Source of the DNA: Bugula neritina
Taxonomy: Eukaryota > Bryozoa > Gymnolaemata > Cheilostomatida > Bugulidae
Length of the DNA: 64,000 nucleotides
Assembly: GCA_964035545.1 (NCBI GenBank)
Contig: OZ037765.1
Span: 2,392,501-2,456,500, forward strand
Reading direction: 5' to 3'
Below are positions 13,801 to 22,862 of the stretch, one piece after another. Position 1 is the first letter of the stretch. The number at the start of each line of letters is the position of its first letter. A program made the translations under genes and the position numbers. Under the pieces are notes generated by a model. It did not search any database. It saw only the letters and a list, made by a program, of their open reading frames with translations, and was not told where the DNA came from.

Positions 13801-16800
13801 TATGATTGTAGATATAATTGAACTGAGCATTAATATATATGTATCCACCCCTGGTATATATTAGTAGACGACACAGCTGTATCCACCCCTGGTATATATT
13901 AGTACACAACACAGCTGTATCCACCCCTGGTATATATTAGTACACAACACAGCTGTATCCACCCCTGGTATATATTAGTACACGACACAGCTGTATCCAC
14001 CCCTGGTATATATTAGTACACAACACAGCTGTATCCACCCCTGGTATATATTAGTACACAACACAGCTGTATCCACCCCTGGTATATATTAGTACACGAC
14101 ACAGCTGTATCCACCCCTGGTATATATTAGTAGACGACAACACAGCTGTATCCACCCCTGGTATATATTAGTACACAACACAGCTGTATCCACCCCTGGT
14201 ATATATTAGTACACAACACAGCTGTATCCACCCCTGGTATATATTAGTAGACGACAACACAGCTGTATCCACCCCTGGTATATATTAGTACACGACACAG
14301 CTGTATCCACCCCTGGTATATATTAGTATACAACACAGCTGTATCCACCACTGGTATATATTAGTGGACGACACAGCTGTATCCACCCCTGGTATATATT
14401 AGTAGACGACACAGCTGTATCCACCCCTGGTATATATTAGTAGACGACAGAACATCATCTGATCCCATAAAAATTATTAAAAGCACGTTATTTTAGTTGG
14501 AGTTGTCTCTACTCTTACATTGAATACAGAAGCTGAAGTCACAATGTAACAAAGCTGTTGTTTTCAGAAATGACTCATCACTAAAAGGCTGAAACAAATC
14601 ACTGCCAAATTTGGAGTTGTCATTCTATTGCAGAACATTTCTTACACAGGAAAGCCTTATGCTAGACGATTCATATACTACACATATGACATAATAAATG
14701 ACGTAATCGAGTGAATCACCACATGAAGGTCAAGGATACTGTTTGAGAGTGAGAGGAATGCCTACACTGAACTCTCTGACGGCATTCAACACACGAATCA
14801 TCTGACACATGTGATAGAACTTGTCAGGTTCACTCGTGTTTACAAAACACTTGCCGAAGGAAGCAGCCTAAAAATAGCCAATCACAGGCAACGACCTGAA
14901 TAACTACAATATTATATATGCACACGAATATAACATGTTGTATACACTTCAACAAGTATATACAGATATAAGATCATATATACATAATTATAATAATACT
15001 CAAATGTAATAATCTACATAAACTATAGAAATACACATTACTTTGTGCAGTGTTCAACAGAACAAAATATTGTGAAGATGAAAATTATTCGTTGATTTCT
15101 ATCAAGTTTAAACAGACAACTCCAAGTCAGAAGTTATGCCAGAAGAAGGGAAAAGTTTTACAATTACTAGTATGAAGTAAACTAACCAAGACAGGGTGTG
15201 GGTCAACATTCATACACTAAACATAGTGAGAGGGCAAACAAAGCACTACTATGTGAAGCATAATAAATTCTACTCTAATCCCACAAAATGCATAAATATA
15301 TGTTAACAATATAATATTACAACTAATCGTATAATATTATATTATTGTAAATAATCATATAATATTACAATTTTTGATATAATACTACAATTAATTATAT
15401 ATATTATTTATTAAATATTATTGTATTTAATCATATAATATCACTATAATATAGTATAACTCGAAATGCTGCATAACTGTTACGTACCCTCAACAGACTC
15501 TTCTGTTTGGCAGGTTCAAACTCGTGACCTGCTGCCTCTATACACTGCTCTACGGCTAGCCCCATCTGGTGGGCTATGCTGTCAATGTAATCGTTGGCTT
15601 CTTTGTTTTGTTGCTGCAATATATGAGAATGAAAACGCATATGGACAGTGAAAATGTGAAACTAACTTGAATTAAAAACTAAATAATATATTAGTATAGA
15701 AAATTACAAGATACTGGGCCAGTGCTAGTTCTTACTTATTCAAATCATAAATTTGTTATGATGGATAAAAATTTGAAAAAGTACCTCTCAATTAACAAAG
15801 TATTTGAATATCTGTATAATTATGCTGTAAAAGTTTGATCATTTCAAAAACACAGCAAAACCAACAAATCTTTTAGGAAATGAAAAAATCAACATAGTAT
15901 TTATATTTTGATGTAGAATCTTAAATTTGATTTGACTGCCACAAAATATATGTTTTGTAATATAGTATTTTCTGTAATATAATATTTTCTGTAATATAGT
16001 ACTTTCTGTAATATAGTATTTTCTGTAATATAGTACTTTCTGTAATATAGTACTTTCTGTAACATAATATTTTCTGTAATATAATATTTGTATTTCCATC
16101 TAATAAACTTTGTGAGGAATTGCTTACTGGGCACTTTAGAGAGTGTCAAAAATATGTCTACGACCCTTCATAACACTACTATTTTATTACACTCTTTTAC
16201 CAGCTCTCTAACACTTATAACGCTCTGTTATTGAGGTCATACTTACACTTAACATCTACTAAGTTATTGAGGTCATACTTACATTAAACTTGCGCTCAGC
16301 TTCAAAGAGGTAGGCACCGGGTTGAATTGATCCAATTTGGAATATTTCACGAGTGACCTCTAAAAGTATTACACAATGTGATATAATAGGATACAATGTA
16401 TAATATATTACAATATATAATATATTACAGTATATAATATATTATAATATATAATATATTACAATATATAATATATTACAGTATATAATATATTACAGTA
16501 TATAATATATTACAGTATATAATATATTACAGTATATAATATATTACAGTATATAATATATTACAGTATATAATATATTACAGTATATAATATATTACAG
16601 TATATAATATATTACAGTATATAATATATTACAATATATAATATATTACAATATATTATATATTACAGTATATAATATATTACAGTATATAATATATTAC
16701 AGTATATAATATATTACAGTATATAATATATTACAGTATATAATATATTACAGTATATAATATATTACAGTATATAATATATTACAGTATATAATATATT

Positions 16801-19800
16801 ACAGTATATAATATATTACAGTATATAATATATTACAGTATATAATATATTACAGTATATAATATATTACAATATATAATATATTACAATATATTATATA
16901 TTACAGTATATAATATATTACAGTATATAATATATTACAGTATATAATATATTACAGTATATAATATATTACAGTATATAATATATTACAGTATATAATA
17001 TATTACAGTATATAATATATTACAGTATATAATATATTACAGTATATAATATATTACAGTATATAATATATTACAGTATATAATATATTACAATATATTA
17101 TATATTACAGTATATAATATATTACAATATATTATATATTACAGTATATAATATATTACAATATATTATATATTACAGTATATAATATATTACAATATAT
17201 AATATATTCCAATATATAATATATTACAATATAAAATATATTATTTACCAACAAGAACTGAGCAGTGAGTTTGGTTCAATTCTACTGGTGTAATCTCACC
17301 ACAGCAACTATATGGGACAACAGATAACCTTGGAGTTACACTGACAGTAACATTAAACTTGGAGCCAACACCCCCTCCCTCCCCTACCAACACGGTGGTT
17401 GTAAATCTGTCAAGTATGTTAAAGTGAATTGATGACACTCTATAAATAAGCTAAAACACATGGAGCAAACAAAACAATGTATTATTAAACAGAAGAAAGG
17501 CCTCGGCTTTTACAGCAAAGTTTGTTTATGAAAGGTCCCCAAAAGTTCAATAAATTTGGAAAACATTTCAAAGGGAATCACCATTTCCAGTCTTGGCTTC
17601 TAAAACAGACATGGCCTAGCCTTAGAGAAATGTGAAGACTTCATAACTTATACTATTTTTAAGGAGTTGGGTTACACGCCCCACAACTATAGCAGGACAT
17701 AGTACTACACACCGGGAACTCTGTGAATGAGCTCGTGGAAACTGTTGGATATAATTCTGGCTCCGTCTGTCTCAGATACAATGAAGATGCTTCCTTCATT
17801 AGGATAGCTGATCCACTCCCGGTCCGACCCGACCATCAGGAGGTCCTCCTCTTCCCAATGGACCAGAACTGACCTGGTCCCACACCAGGCCAGCTGGGTG
17901 GGCCGGCTCTTGTTCTGAGTCTGGTACTCACAGAAACACACCTTCAACAACATAAACACACCTTCAACAACAGAAACATACCTTCAACGGCAGAAACATA
18001 TCATATGCAAGCAGAAAAAACGGGTCCTAATAAAATTATGCATAAATATAATAAGTCTTTGATCAATTTGTTACATTAGTAATTTAAAAGTAGAGTCAAC
18101 AGTGAAGGAAGGAAAATTACAAACACTTTGACGTCTCATTCAAGAGAATGTATGCTATATTATTATGACTTCAAGGTAAGCATTATAAGTATTGATAAAC
18201 AAGAAGTATAAAAATAGTTGCATAACAAGCAGAGGCAGGTAATGAAGAGAGAATTTTACCTGCAGATTGGCAGAGCCTATCCAAAGCATGCCACTAGCTG
18301 TGAACAGAGCGACGTACTTGTTGTTTATAGAGACAGCTATGTCAGTGTAGGCTATCACGTCTGAGTCACTAATCTGTACATCCTGTATGAGTAGAGGACA
18401 ACTCCTGTCAAATCTCATATTACTATTCTACTGTTGGTGCAGGGTGGGACAAAGTGATAAAATATCCAAACATATGACAGAAAACATGAAACAAAATTAA
18501 ATTAAATACAAAAAAGATCTTTATACTAAAATTACATACAAAATTTATTGTTATTAAAGCTAGATAAGACAAGAGAGCACTAAATGCTGCTTTAACTAAT
18601 TAAACATACGCAAACACATGTGTGGTTAGCATAAAACTTTGCAATTAGTAAAAATTATTTCATATTTCTCTGCTGTCTGGTATCATTTGATTGAAAGCTT
18701 GAGACTCTCTGGCTCTATGGTAAAGCATAGGGACTTGTGCATCACAAAGTAAATTCCATGGCATCCAAGAAGCCATACAGATACATTATGCAAAGTTTAA
18801 CTACACCCTAATGATAATATTTGATATGTTCTATTTCCCTATATAATAGAATATATCTATAGAATATATATCTATAGAATATATATCTATAGAATATATA
18901 ATATATTATCTTAGAGTGTACAAGGCTTGATACCAGTAGTGTTTTCCAATGATATATAAAGCTCTGCATGGTAGAAGATAGCAAGAGAGAATCTATAGCC
19001 CGAAAAAACAGCATAGTCTGAGCATATCATCACCTGAGGTGTGCACTGTCCCATCTGGTCTATGAGATACAGTCTGTCGTCCCTGGCAACCAGAGCACAT
19101 ATCGTACCGTCCACTCCAATAGCTGCCCAGCAAGACGGGGGAGAGCCGAGAGCTGCAGGAAACACTTTACTAGTCAAATCATAAATATTTCTATATACCT
19201 AGTACACTATGAGCAGGTAATACCTGGTACACTATGAGCAGGTAATACCTGGTACAGTATGAGCAGGTAATACCTGGTACACTATGCGCAGGTAATAACT
19301 ATATACCTGGAACATCAGCCAACTTCCGAGGGGGGCTTCTCTTATTCACATCACTTTTGATCCAGAACCTGTAAGCTGTTGTCATGACGATGACCCCAGA
19401 ATCATTGTATGACTGAAATATTCTACAGTCGGATATCTTCAAGTCCATCGCCTCCTACAGCAAAACAGGTACATGATACGTAATAGTTGCCATAGCAACA
19501 GACAGTTTCATAACTAGCAATAATATCTTTATAGTTAGGAGTTACTCTCTCTTGACTGGGTAATCGAAATAACATAAAGTATGTGAAGATACAATGAGCA
19601 TCACTACAATCCTATCAGGCTATATGATCGTATATATTGTTCTGATGGCTAGTGGGAGCGCTTCTGTCAAATTAACCTTAGCAGCTGATTGGCTGACTAG
19701 AGTCCCAACAACATAGAAAATAACCAATAGGCTATGACTAACCTGTCCCATATCAAATGTGTTCTCAACCTGCCCAAACAGGTTATACAATATTACCAGG

Positions 19801-21160
19801 CCATCATCCTGCACACAGACAAGTTTCTCTGATGCTGTCCAGCCAATCTTGAGCAGTAGACCACCCTGCTGCCACTACAGATATAAAGCTACGACTACAG
19901 TAACAAACATATCTACAGCGTAGTGATCTAATATATAAACTGTAAGCAGTGCACCAGCCAGCTACAAGGGAATAATATGGCTGCTGTATTCTACTGACTC
20001 TAATATGTGTTGCGGAAGTCACAATATTTTATTTGTAGAAGGAATTGACTTTCCAACAACTCACCTGATTAAATTAACTCACCTGGGTGACTCACCATCT
20101 TGAGTGAGTGAAAGTGATCGGGTGAGTGTGCAAGTGAGAGTGAGTGAGTTAGTAAATGAGTGAGAGAGCGGATGAGTGAGTGAGAGTGAATGAATGAAAG
20201 CGAGTAAGTGAGTGACTCACCTTGAAATCATGCAGTCGATTTCCTGCTGCATTGTATATCGACACAATTTGTTTTGAATCAGCTCTGACCATATGCATTG
20301 CCTTCTTCATAGTAGCTATAATGTAAAGCACAATGTCCATGTTTATAGGGTTAGTCACATGTAACTACAGCTATCAACACTTTACAGTAGAACTGAAGAT
20401 GCAATACCTATGGGTCCCCCATTGATGGCCGCTGCTACATCGTATTCCGAAATATTCATGTGATCGACCCATGTCATACGGTACAGCTCTAGTTTTCTAG
20501 AAACAGAAGCAATAAAATTGTAATAAAAGTACAAATTTATAACGAAAATAGCCTAAATCTTCAATATAAATTTCCTAGTCAGTCAATGATCACAAAACCA
20601 AATGATATATAAAAGAATTCCTTATTTCTCTAAAGTTCATAGTAATATAATAGTCAATGTGAATGCAATCTACCAAAAAGAAGTACAAAAAAACTAAAGT
20701 ATCTAATTCTATGCTGGTGGCCATTGAATGAAATTCAAATATATATTAAGTCCATCAACCATCATCTTTAAAATGACTGCAAAACTACTATACAATTGCA
20801 GTGATGCTGTGTGCAAATTTTGCAATGTTCAGAGGGCTGTACATGTACAAACTTGAAATAGCATAACTAAAACAGCAAAGTAACTGTTGAGCCTGCCTAT
20901 AAATCAATAATTACAAAAATATCGATATACTAATCCTTCAATAACAAAATCTAAATGAGGATAAATGACTAACTCTTTATTAAGAATAAAAAATTATTAG
21001 AATCAACATCAAAAATACATTACAATTTGCAGTTAAATAATAATATCAGCATTTACACAGAGACTAAAACTACCAAACAAAACTGCTTCAACATAGTGAC
21101 ATACTGATACCTGAAAAAGATGTCTCCCAAAGGATTCCACTCCGCTGACATGAACTCCAT
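4869..21160 (-). CDS. VPS16: Vacuolar protein sorting-associated protein 16 (CORVET/HOPS core subunit), 20 exons
   Basis: VPS16 is a core subunit of the CORVET and HOPS tethers that drive endosome and lysosome fusion; it binds VPS33A. Exons from start to stop: 21111-21160, 20408-20496, 20221-20315, 19743-19874, 19307-19454, 19034-19152, 18260-18382, 17713-17941, 16283-16359, 15488-15613, 14740-14867, 13617-13755, 12666-12800, 8420-8528, 7724-7824, 7005-7109, 6562-6639, 6098-6264, 5617-5824 and 4869-5006. They sum to 2496 nt, in frame, giving 831 aa (human about 839). The N-terminal half is the beta-propeller, beginning [16 protein letters not shown]. The C-terminal half is the alpha-solenoid, with hallmark stretches [48 protein letters not shown] and [19 protein letters not shown]. 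The start is the ATG at 21158-21160; the conserved WNPLGD follows within ten residues. The ATG four codons in is an alternative. Introns are packed with AT-rich tandem repeats, and intron 13 hosts an antisense gene. Confidence 0.96.
5924..6083. repeat. 22-bp tandem repeat in VPS16 intron 18
   Basis: About seven copies of an AT-rich 22-bp unit with the core gtagatgtataatatagtct. The array ends about 15 bp from the donor side of VPS16 exon 18 (6098-6264). Confidence 0.85.
7895..8135. repeat. Imperfect tandem repeats around acatgtgagtgacagcagac in VPS16 intron 14
   Basis: Units with the core catgtgagtgacagcagac recur, first tandemly (7898-8035) and then degenerating into gtgagtgag-like sequence. 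The array lies in the intron between the exons at 7724-7824 and 8420-8528. The open frame across it on the minus strand is a by-product of the repeat. Confidence 0.75.
8529..9282. other. VPS16 intron 13, segment upstream of the nested gene
   Basis: AT-rich unique sequence between VPS16 exon 14 and the first ATG of the nested plus-strand gene. The promoter and 5' UTR of that gene must lie here if the model is right. I see no clear TATA box or initiator that I would call. Confidence 0.5.
9283..10838 (+). CDS. Nested gene: predicted sperm/ciliary microtubule inner protein, SPMIP1 (ATP6V1FNB)-like, 3 exons
   Basis: Three exons, 9283-9397, 10013-10200 and 10512-10838, join in phase to a 630-nt frame of 209 aa. 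Splice sites are G|GTAAGA, TTTACAG|GC, AAA|GTGAGT and ACTGTAG|ATT. The protein starts [18 protein letters not shown], is basic and hydrophilic, has no signal peptide or membrane helix, and ends in a conserved-looking block: [11 protein letters not shown], then [20 protein letters not shown]. The Trp/Tyr/Gly-rich block followed by YGR and FF.RNGI resembles the SPMIP1 (ATP6V1FNB) family of axonemal doublet inner proteins. That match is from memory and moderate only, so no symbol is given. A poly(A) signal AATAAA lies at 10888-10893, 50 nt past the stop. The gene sits wholly inside VPS16 intron 13 on the opposite strand, so it needs its own promoter. The start is the second in-line ATG; the earlier ATG at 9275 is in another frame. 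Confidence 0.8.
10888..10893 (+). terminator. Poly(A) signal of the nested SPMIP1-like gene
   Basis: Canonical AATAAA 50 nt after the stop codon of the nested plus-strand gene, supporting its 3' end inside VPS16 intron 13. Confidence 0.6.
10894..11990. other. VPS16 intron 13, segment past the nested gene, no gene seen
   Basis: AT-rich unique sequence between the poly(A) signal of the nested gene and the tandem array at 11991. Open frames are short and lack protein-like composition. I see no RNA gene. Confidence 0.6.
11991..12650. repeat. Tandem array of 29-33-bp units carrying a splice-donor-like core, VPS16 intron 13
   Basis: About 20 copies of a unit with the core aatataatatactaacctt, separated by tatata-rich spacers of varying length (29 or 33 bp). 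Read on the VPS16 strand each unit contains AGAAGGTTAGTATATT, which is AAG|GTTAGT, a good match to a 5' splice site. The real donor of exon 13 is ATG|GTTAGTAG at 12665. The array begins within about 20 bp of that donor. Confidence 0.9.
13525..13612. repeat. Direct repeat of about 33 bp in VPS16 intron 12
   Basis: Two tandem copies contain catacgtctgctcatatccc followed by acaatgcactgca, with a diverged third start. They lie beside the donor of exon 12 (13617-13755). Confidence 0.75.
13833..14448. repeat. 38-bp minisatellite in VPS16 intron 11
   Basis: About 16 tandem copies with the core ctgtatccacccctggtata followed by tattagtacac. Variants at the end of the unit read acacaaca, acacgaca, agacgaca or agacgacaaca. 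It is richer in GC than the surrounding intron and very homogeneous, as expected for a recently expanded array. Confidence 0.95.
15955..16095. repeat. 17-bp tandem repeat in VPS16 intron 9
   Basis: About eight copies of a 17-bp unit close to tgtaatatagtattttc, some with tact in place of tatt. The minus-strand open frames here (repeated YYRKYYITE-type peptides) are repeat artefacts. Confidence 0.9.
16375..17235. repeat. 17-bp palindromic AT satellite in VPS16 intron 8
   Basis: About 50 copies of agtatataatatattac, some with aatata in place of agtata, running without a break for some 860 bp. The core TATAATATATTA is nearly self-complementary, so the array can fold into cruciforms. It begins about 15 bp from the acceptor of VPS16 exon 9 (16283-16359). 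Confidence 0.95.
17249..17406 (-). other. Orphan exon-like open segment in VPS16 intron 8
   Basis: A 158-bp segment of more balanced base composition than its surroundings. On the minus strand it has an acceptor-like CTTGACAG, an open frame ([19 protein letters not shown], then [20 protein letters not shown]) and a donor-like G|GTAAAT. The plus strand is also open over much of it. It cannot be a normal VPS16 exon. Flanking exons 8 and 9 already join in frame ([10 protein letters not shown]), human VPS16 has no insert here, and including the segment in the VPS16 frame hits a stop after a few codons. It could be a poison exon, a fragment of another gene or an old transposon piece. I do not recognise the protein. 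Confidence 0.4.
18700..18790 (+). mobile_element. Possible degenerate tRNA-derived SINE head
   Basis: TGGCTCTATGG at 18710-18720 fits the Pol III A box. A poor B-box candidate, AATTCCATGGC at 18752-18762, is at about the spacing seen in tRNAs. The sequence lies in VPS16 intron 6. Weak call. Confidence 0.3.
18838..18905. repeat. 15-bp tandem repeat in VPS16 intron 6
   Basis: Four or so copies of agaatatatatctat, in the donor-side half of the intron between the exons at 19034-19152 and 18260-18382. Confidence 0.85.
19197..19297. repeat. 25-bp tandem repeat in VPS16 intron 5
   Basis: Four copies with the core acctggtacactatgagcag plus gtaat. The array fills most of the short intron between the exons at 19307-19454 and 19034-19152. 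Confidence 0.9.
20091..20219. repeat. Low-complexity gagtgagt tract beside VPS16 exon 3
   Basis: Degenerate repeats of gagtga and aatgagtgag run directly up to the donor of VPS16 exon 3 (20221-20315), whose donor GTGAGTCA has the same composition as the repeat (on the minus strand CTCACT). Confidence 0.75.
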
Positions 21161-22862
21161 TATCTTTTTTGTTTGATACGTTTTTAATATAATTCTATCA
21201 GGATGAACTCCAACTTGTTGCAGTTGCAGTGTAAGTGTTAATTTCAACAAATTTATGTTAGTGTTACTGTTACATTTGCCGAAAAAATTATTCACTAACT
21301 CTACTGACTCTACGTGACTACAGACACAGTTGATCTAATTGGATTTCAAATTGACTAGGCTTACTCTTAAGACTAGGAGTTCCAGAAAATAAATTTTCAG
21401 TAATGCTAATAGTAACAGTGATTGGTAACGCCAATAGCTTTTAAATTTACATTTATTTTAAACGTGAAGCATTTTTTATCTAGTTTTACTTTTAACAGAG
21501 AACATTCACTTTGACTTTCACTTTCAGCTAATTCTAATTCTCTCAGTATCAATATGAATATGGGTATATATCAGTGTCGGTATGAGTATCACTATGAGTA
21601 TGATTATCAACAACAGTAAGCAACTGCGAGACTGAGTGCAGCTTTAGTCTTCAGATTTTATTCAAATTAAAACCAAACGCGATTATTCATCTATGATTAT
21701 TATAAATTATAATGGTCATGGTGGTTTGCAAGCTAGTTTATATTCAGAGGTTATATCCACCTGCTTTGATGTCTTCTATTTTCTATTCAGCTTGAACTTC
21801 AAATGTGGTCATAAACTATGAAGATGTCAAAGTCACATGATTCTTATTAAGAAGGTGAAAACCTGAAATGCTAATATTAGCTAGTTTAAAAAATTTCATA
21901 CCTCTACTAAATCGGTAAGATGTTAATAAAGATACGCAGTTACAAAAGGTGGAAATTGTCAGGGGTAAGCAACCCTGTATCTCTAACTGTAGCATCTTAT
22001 TGAAACAATTAGTGGAATAGTTAGCACTTGTTGAAGTCATAATGTATGAAGTTCTAGCTTTGATTTACACTGATAATGCAAAATTTCACATTCGTTTTTA
22101 TAAAAGCTTGAATTATTTAGTATAGTAGATTTTATGCTATGTTATTTAGATTTATAAGCTATAGTGACAGATGGTGCATGTTATACTAATGTCGCACATA
22201 ACCCTTACATGCATATATTGTACAGAAATAACGTGTTAGGTTTTAACCAGCAATTTTCAGTATCATCTATTAATTCATCAGACAGCATTGAATTAAACCC
22301 TGGCCTGAAAAATAAATTAAATTGCTCCGTACTGTAAAATGTAATACATTATATATTCTTTATTGTTTATCATTTATGCCTGTACGTATTTATACATATA
22401 CAAAAATCAATTCTAAAGTTGTCTAAATACACTTTATTAAAAATCGTTTCATAAAATTAATATAAAAATAATATTTCTGTATCAAATATCTACAGTCAAT
22501 CACCAGACTTAGAATAAATAAGTACATTATCAATCTGTTATAAAATACAGTAGAGTGCCGAGTCCAAATTTTAAGAAAATGACTTTGTTTACAAAAAATG
22601 TAATAAATTTACCATAAAAAAATTAGTTTTTTTTCCATACTAAGTTTTCAAACATCCACTTTTTGTAGACATAATATATCTTATAATATATTAATTCCTT
22701 ATTTATAGCAGTTCCAATGAGCATTTCTAAAAATAGCTAATTTATCATAAGGTAAAATTGCCACTAAAAGTTCCAAATATCAATCAAAAAACATAATATA
22801 CAATATTCACTATTTACAAAAGTATTTGAAAGTAATCAAACACACCAATATAGAAACTCGTG
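21161..22862. other. Intergenic: VPS16 5' flank and FRAS1-like 3' UTR
   Basis: Both genes are on the minus strand, head-to-tail, 1.7 kb apart. The FRAS1-like mRNA probably ends near minus-strand AATAAA at 22433-22438 or 22359-22364, giving a 3' UTR of about 430-500 nt. The remaining 1.2 kb should contain the VPS16 promoter. I see no supportable core promoter motif and no further gene. Confidence 0.6.
22433..22438 (-). terminator. Candidate poly(A) signal of the FRAS1-like gene
   Basis: First AATAAA on the minus strand after the FRAS1-like stop, about 425 nt downstream. A second lies at 22359-22364. Confidence 0.5.

Noticed and set aside
15839-16149. Minus-strand open frames with repeated YYRKYYITE-like peptides
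   Set aside because: They are translations of the 17-bp tandem repeat and not a repeat protein.
11991-17235. CRISPR-like regular repeats
   Set aside because: The arrays are contiguous tandem repeats without unique spacers, inside introns of an animal gene.
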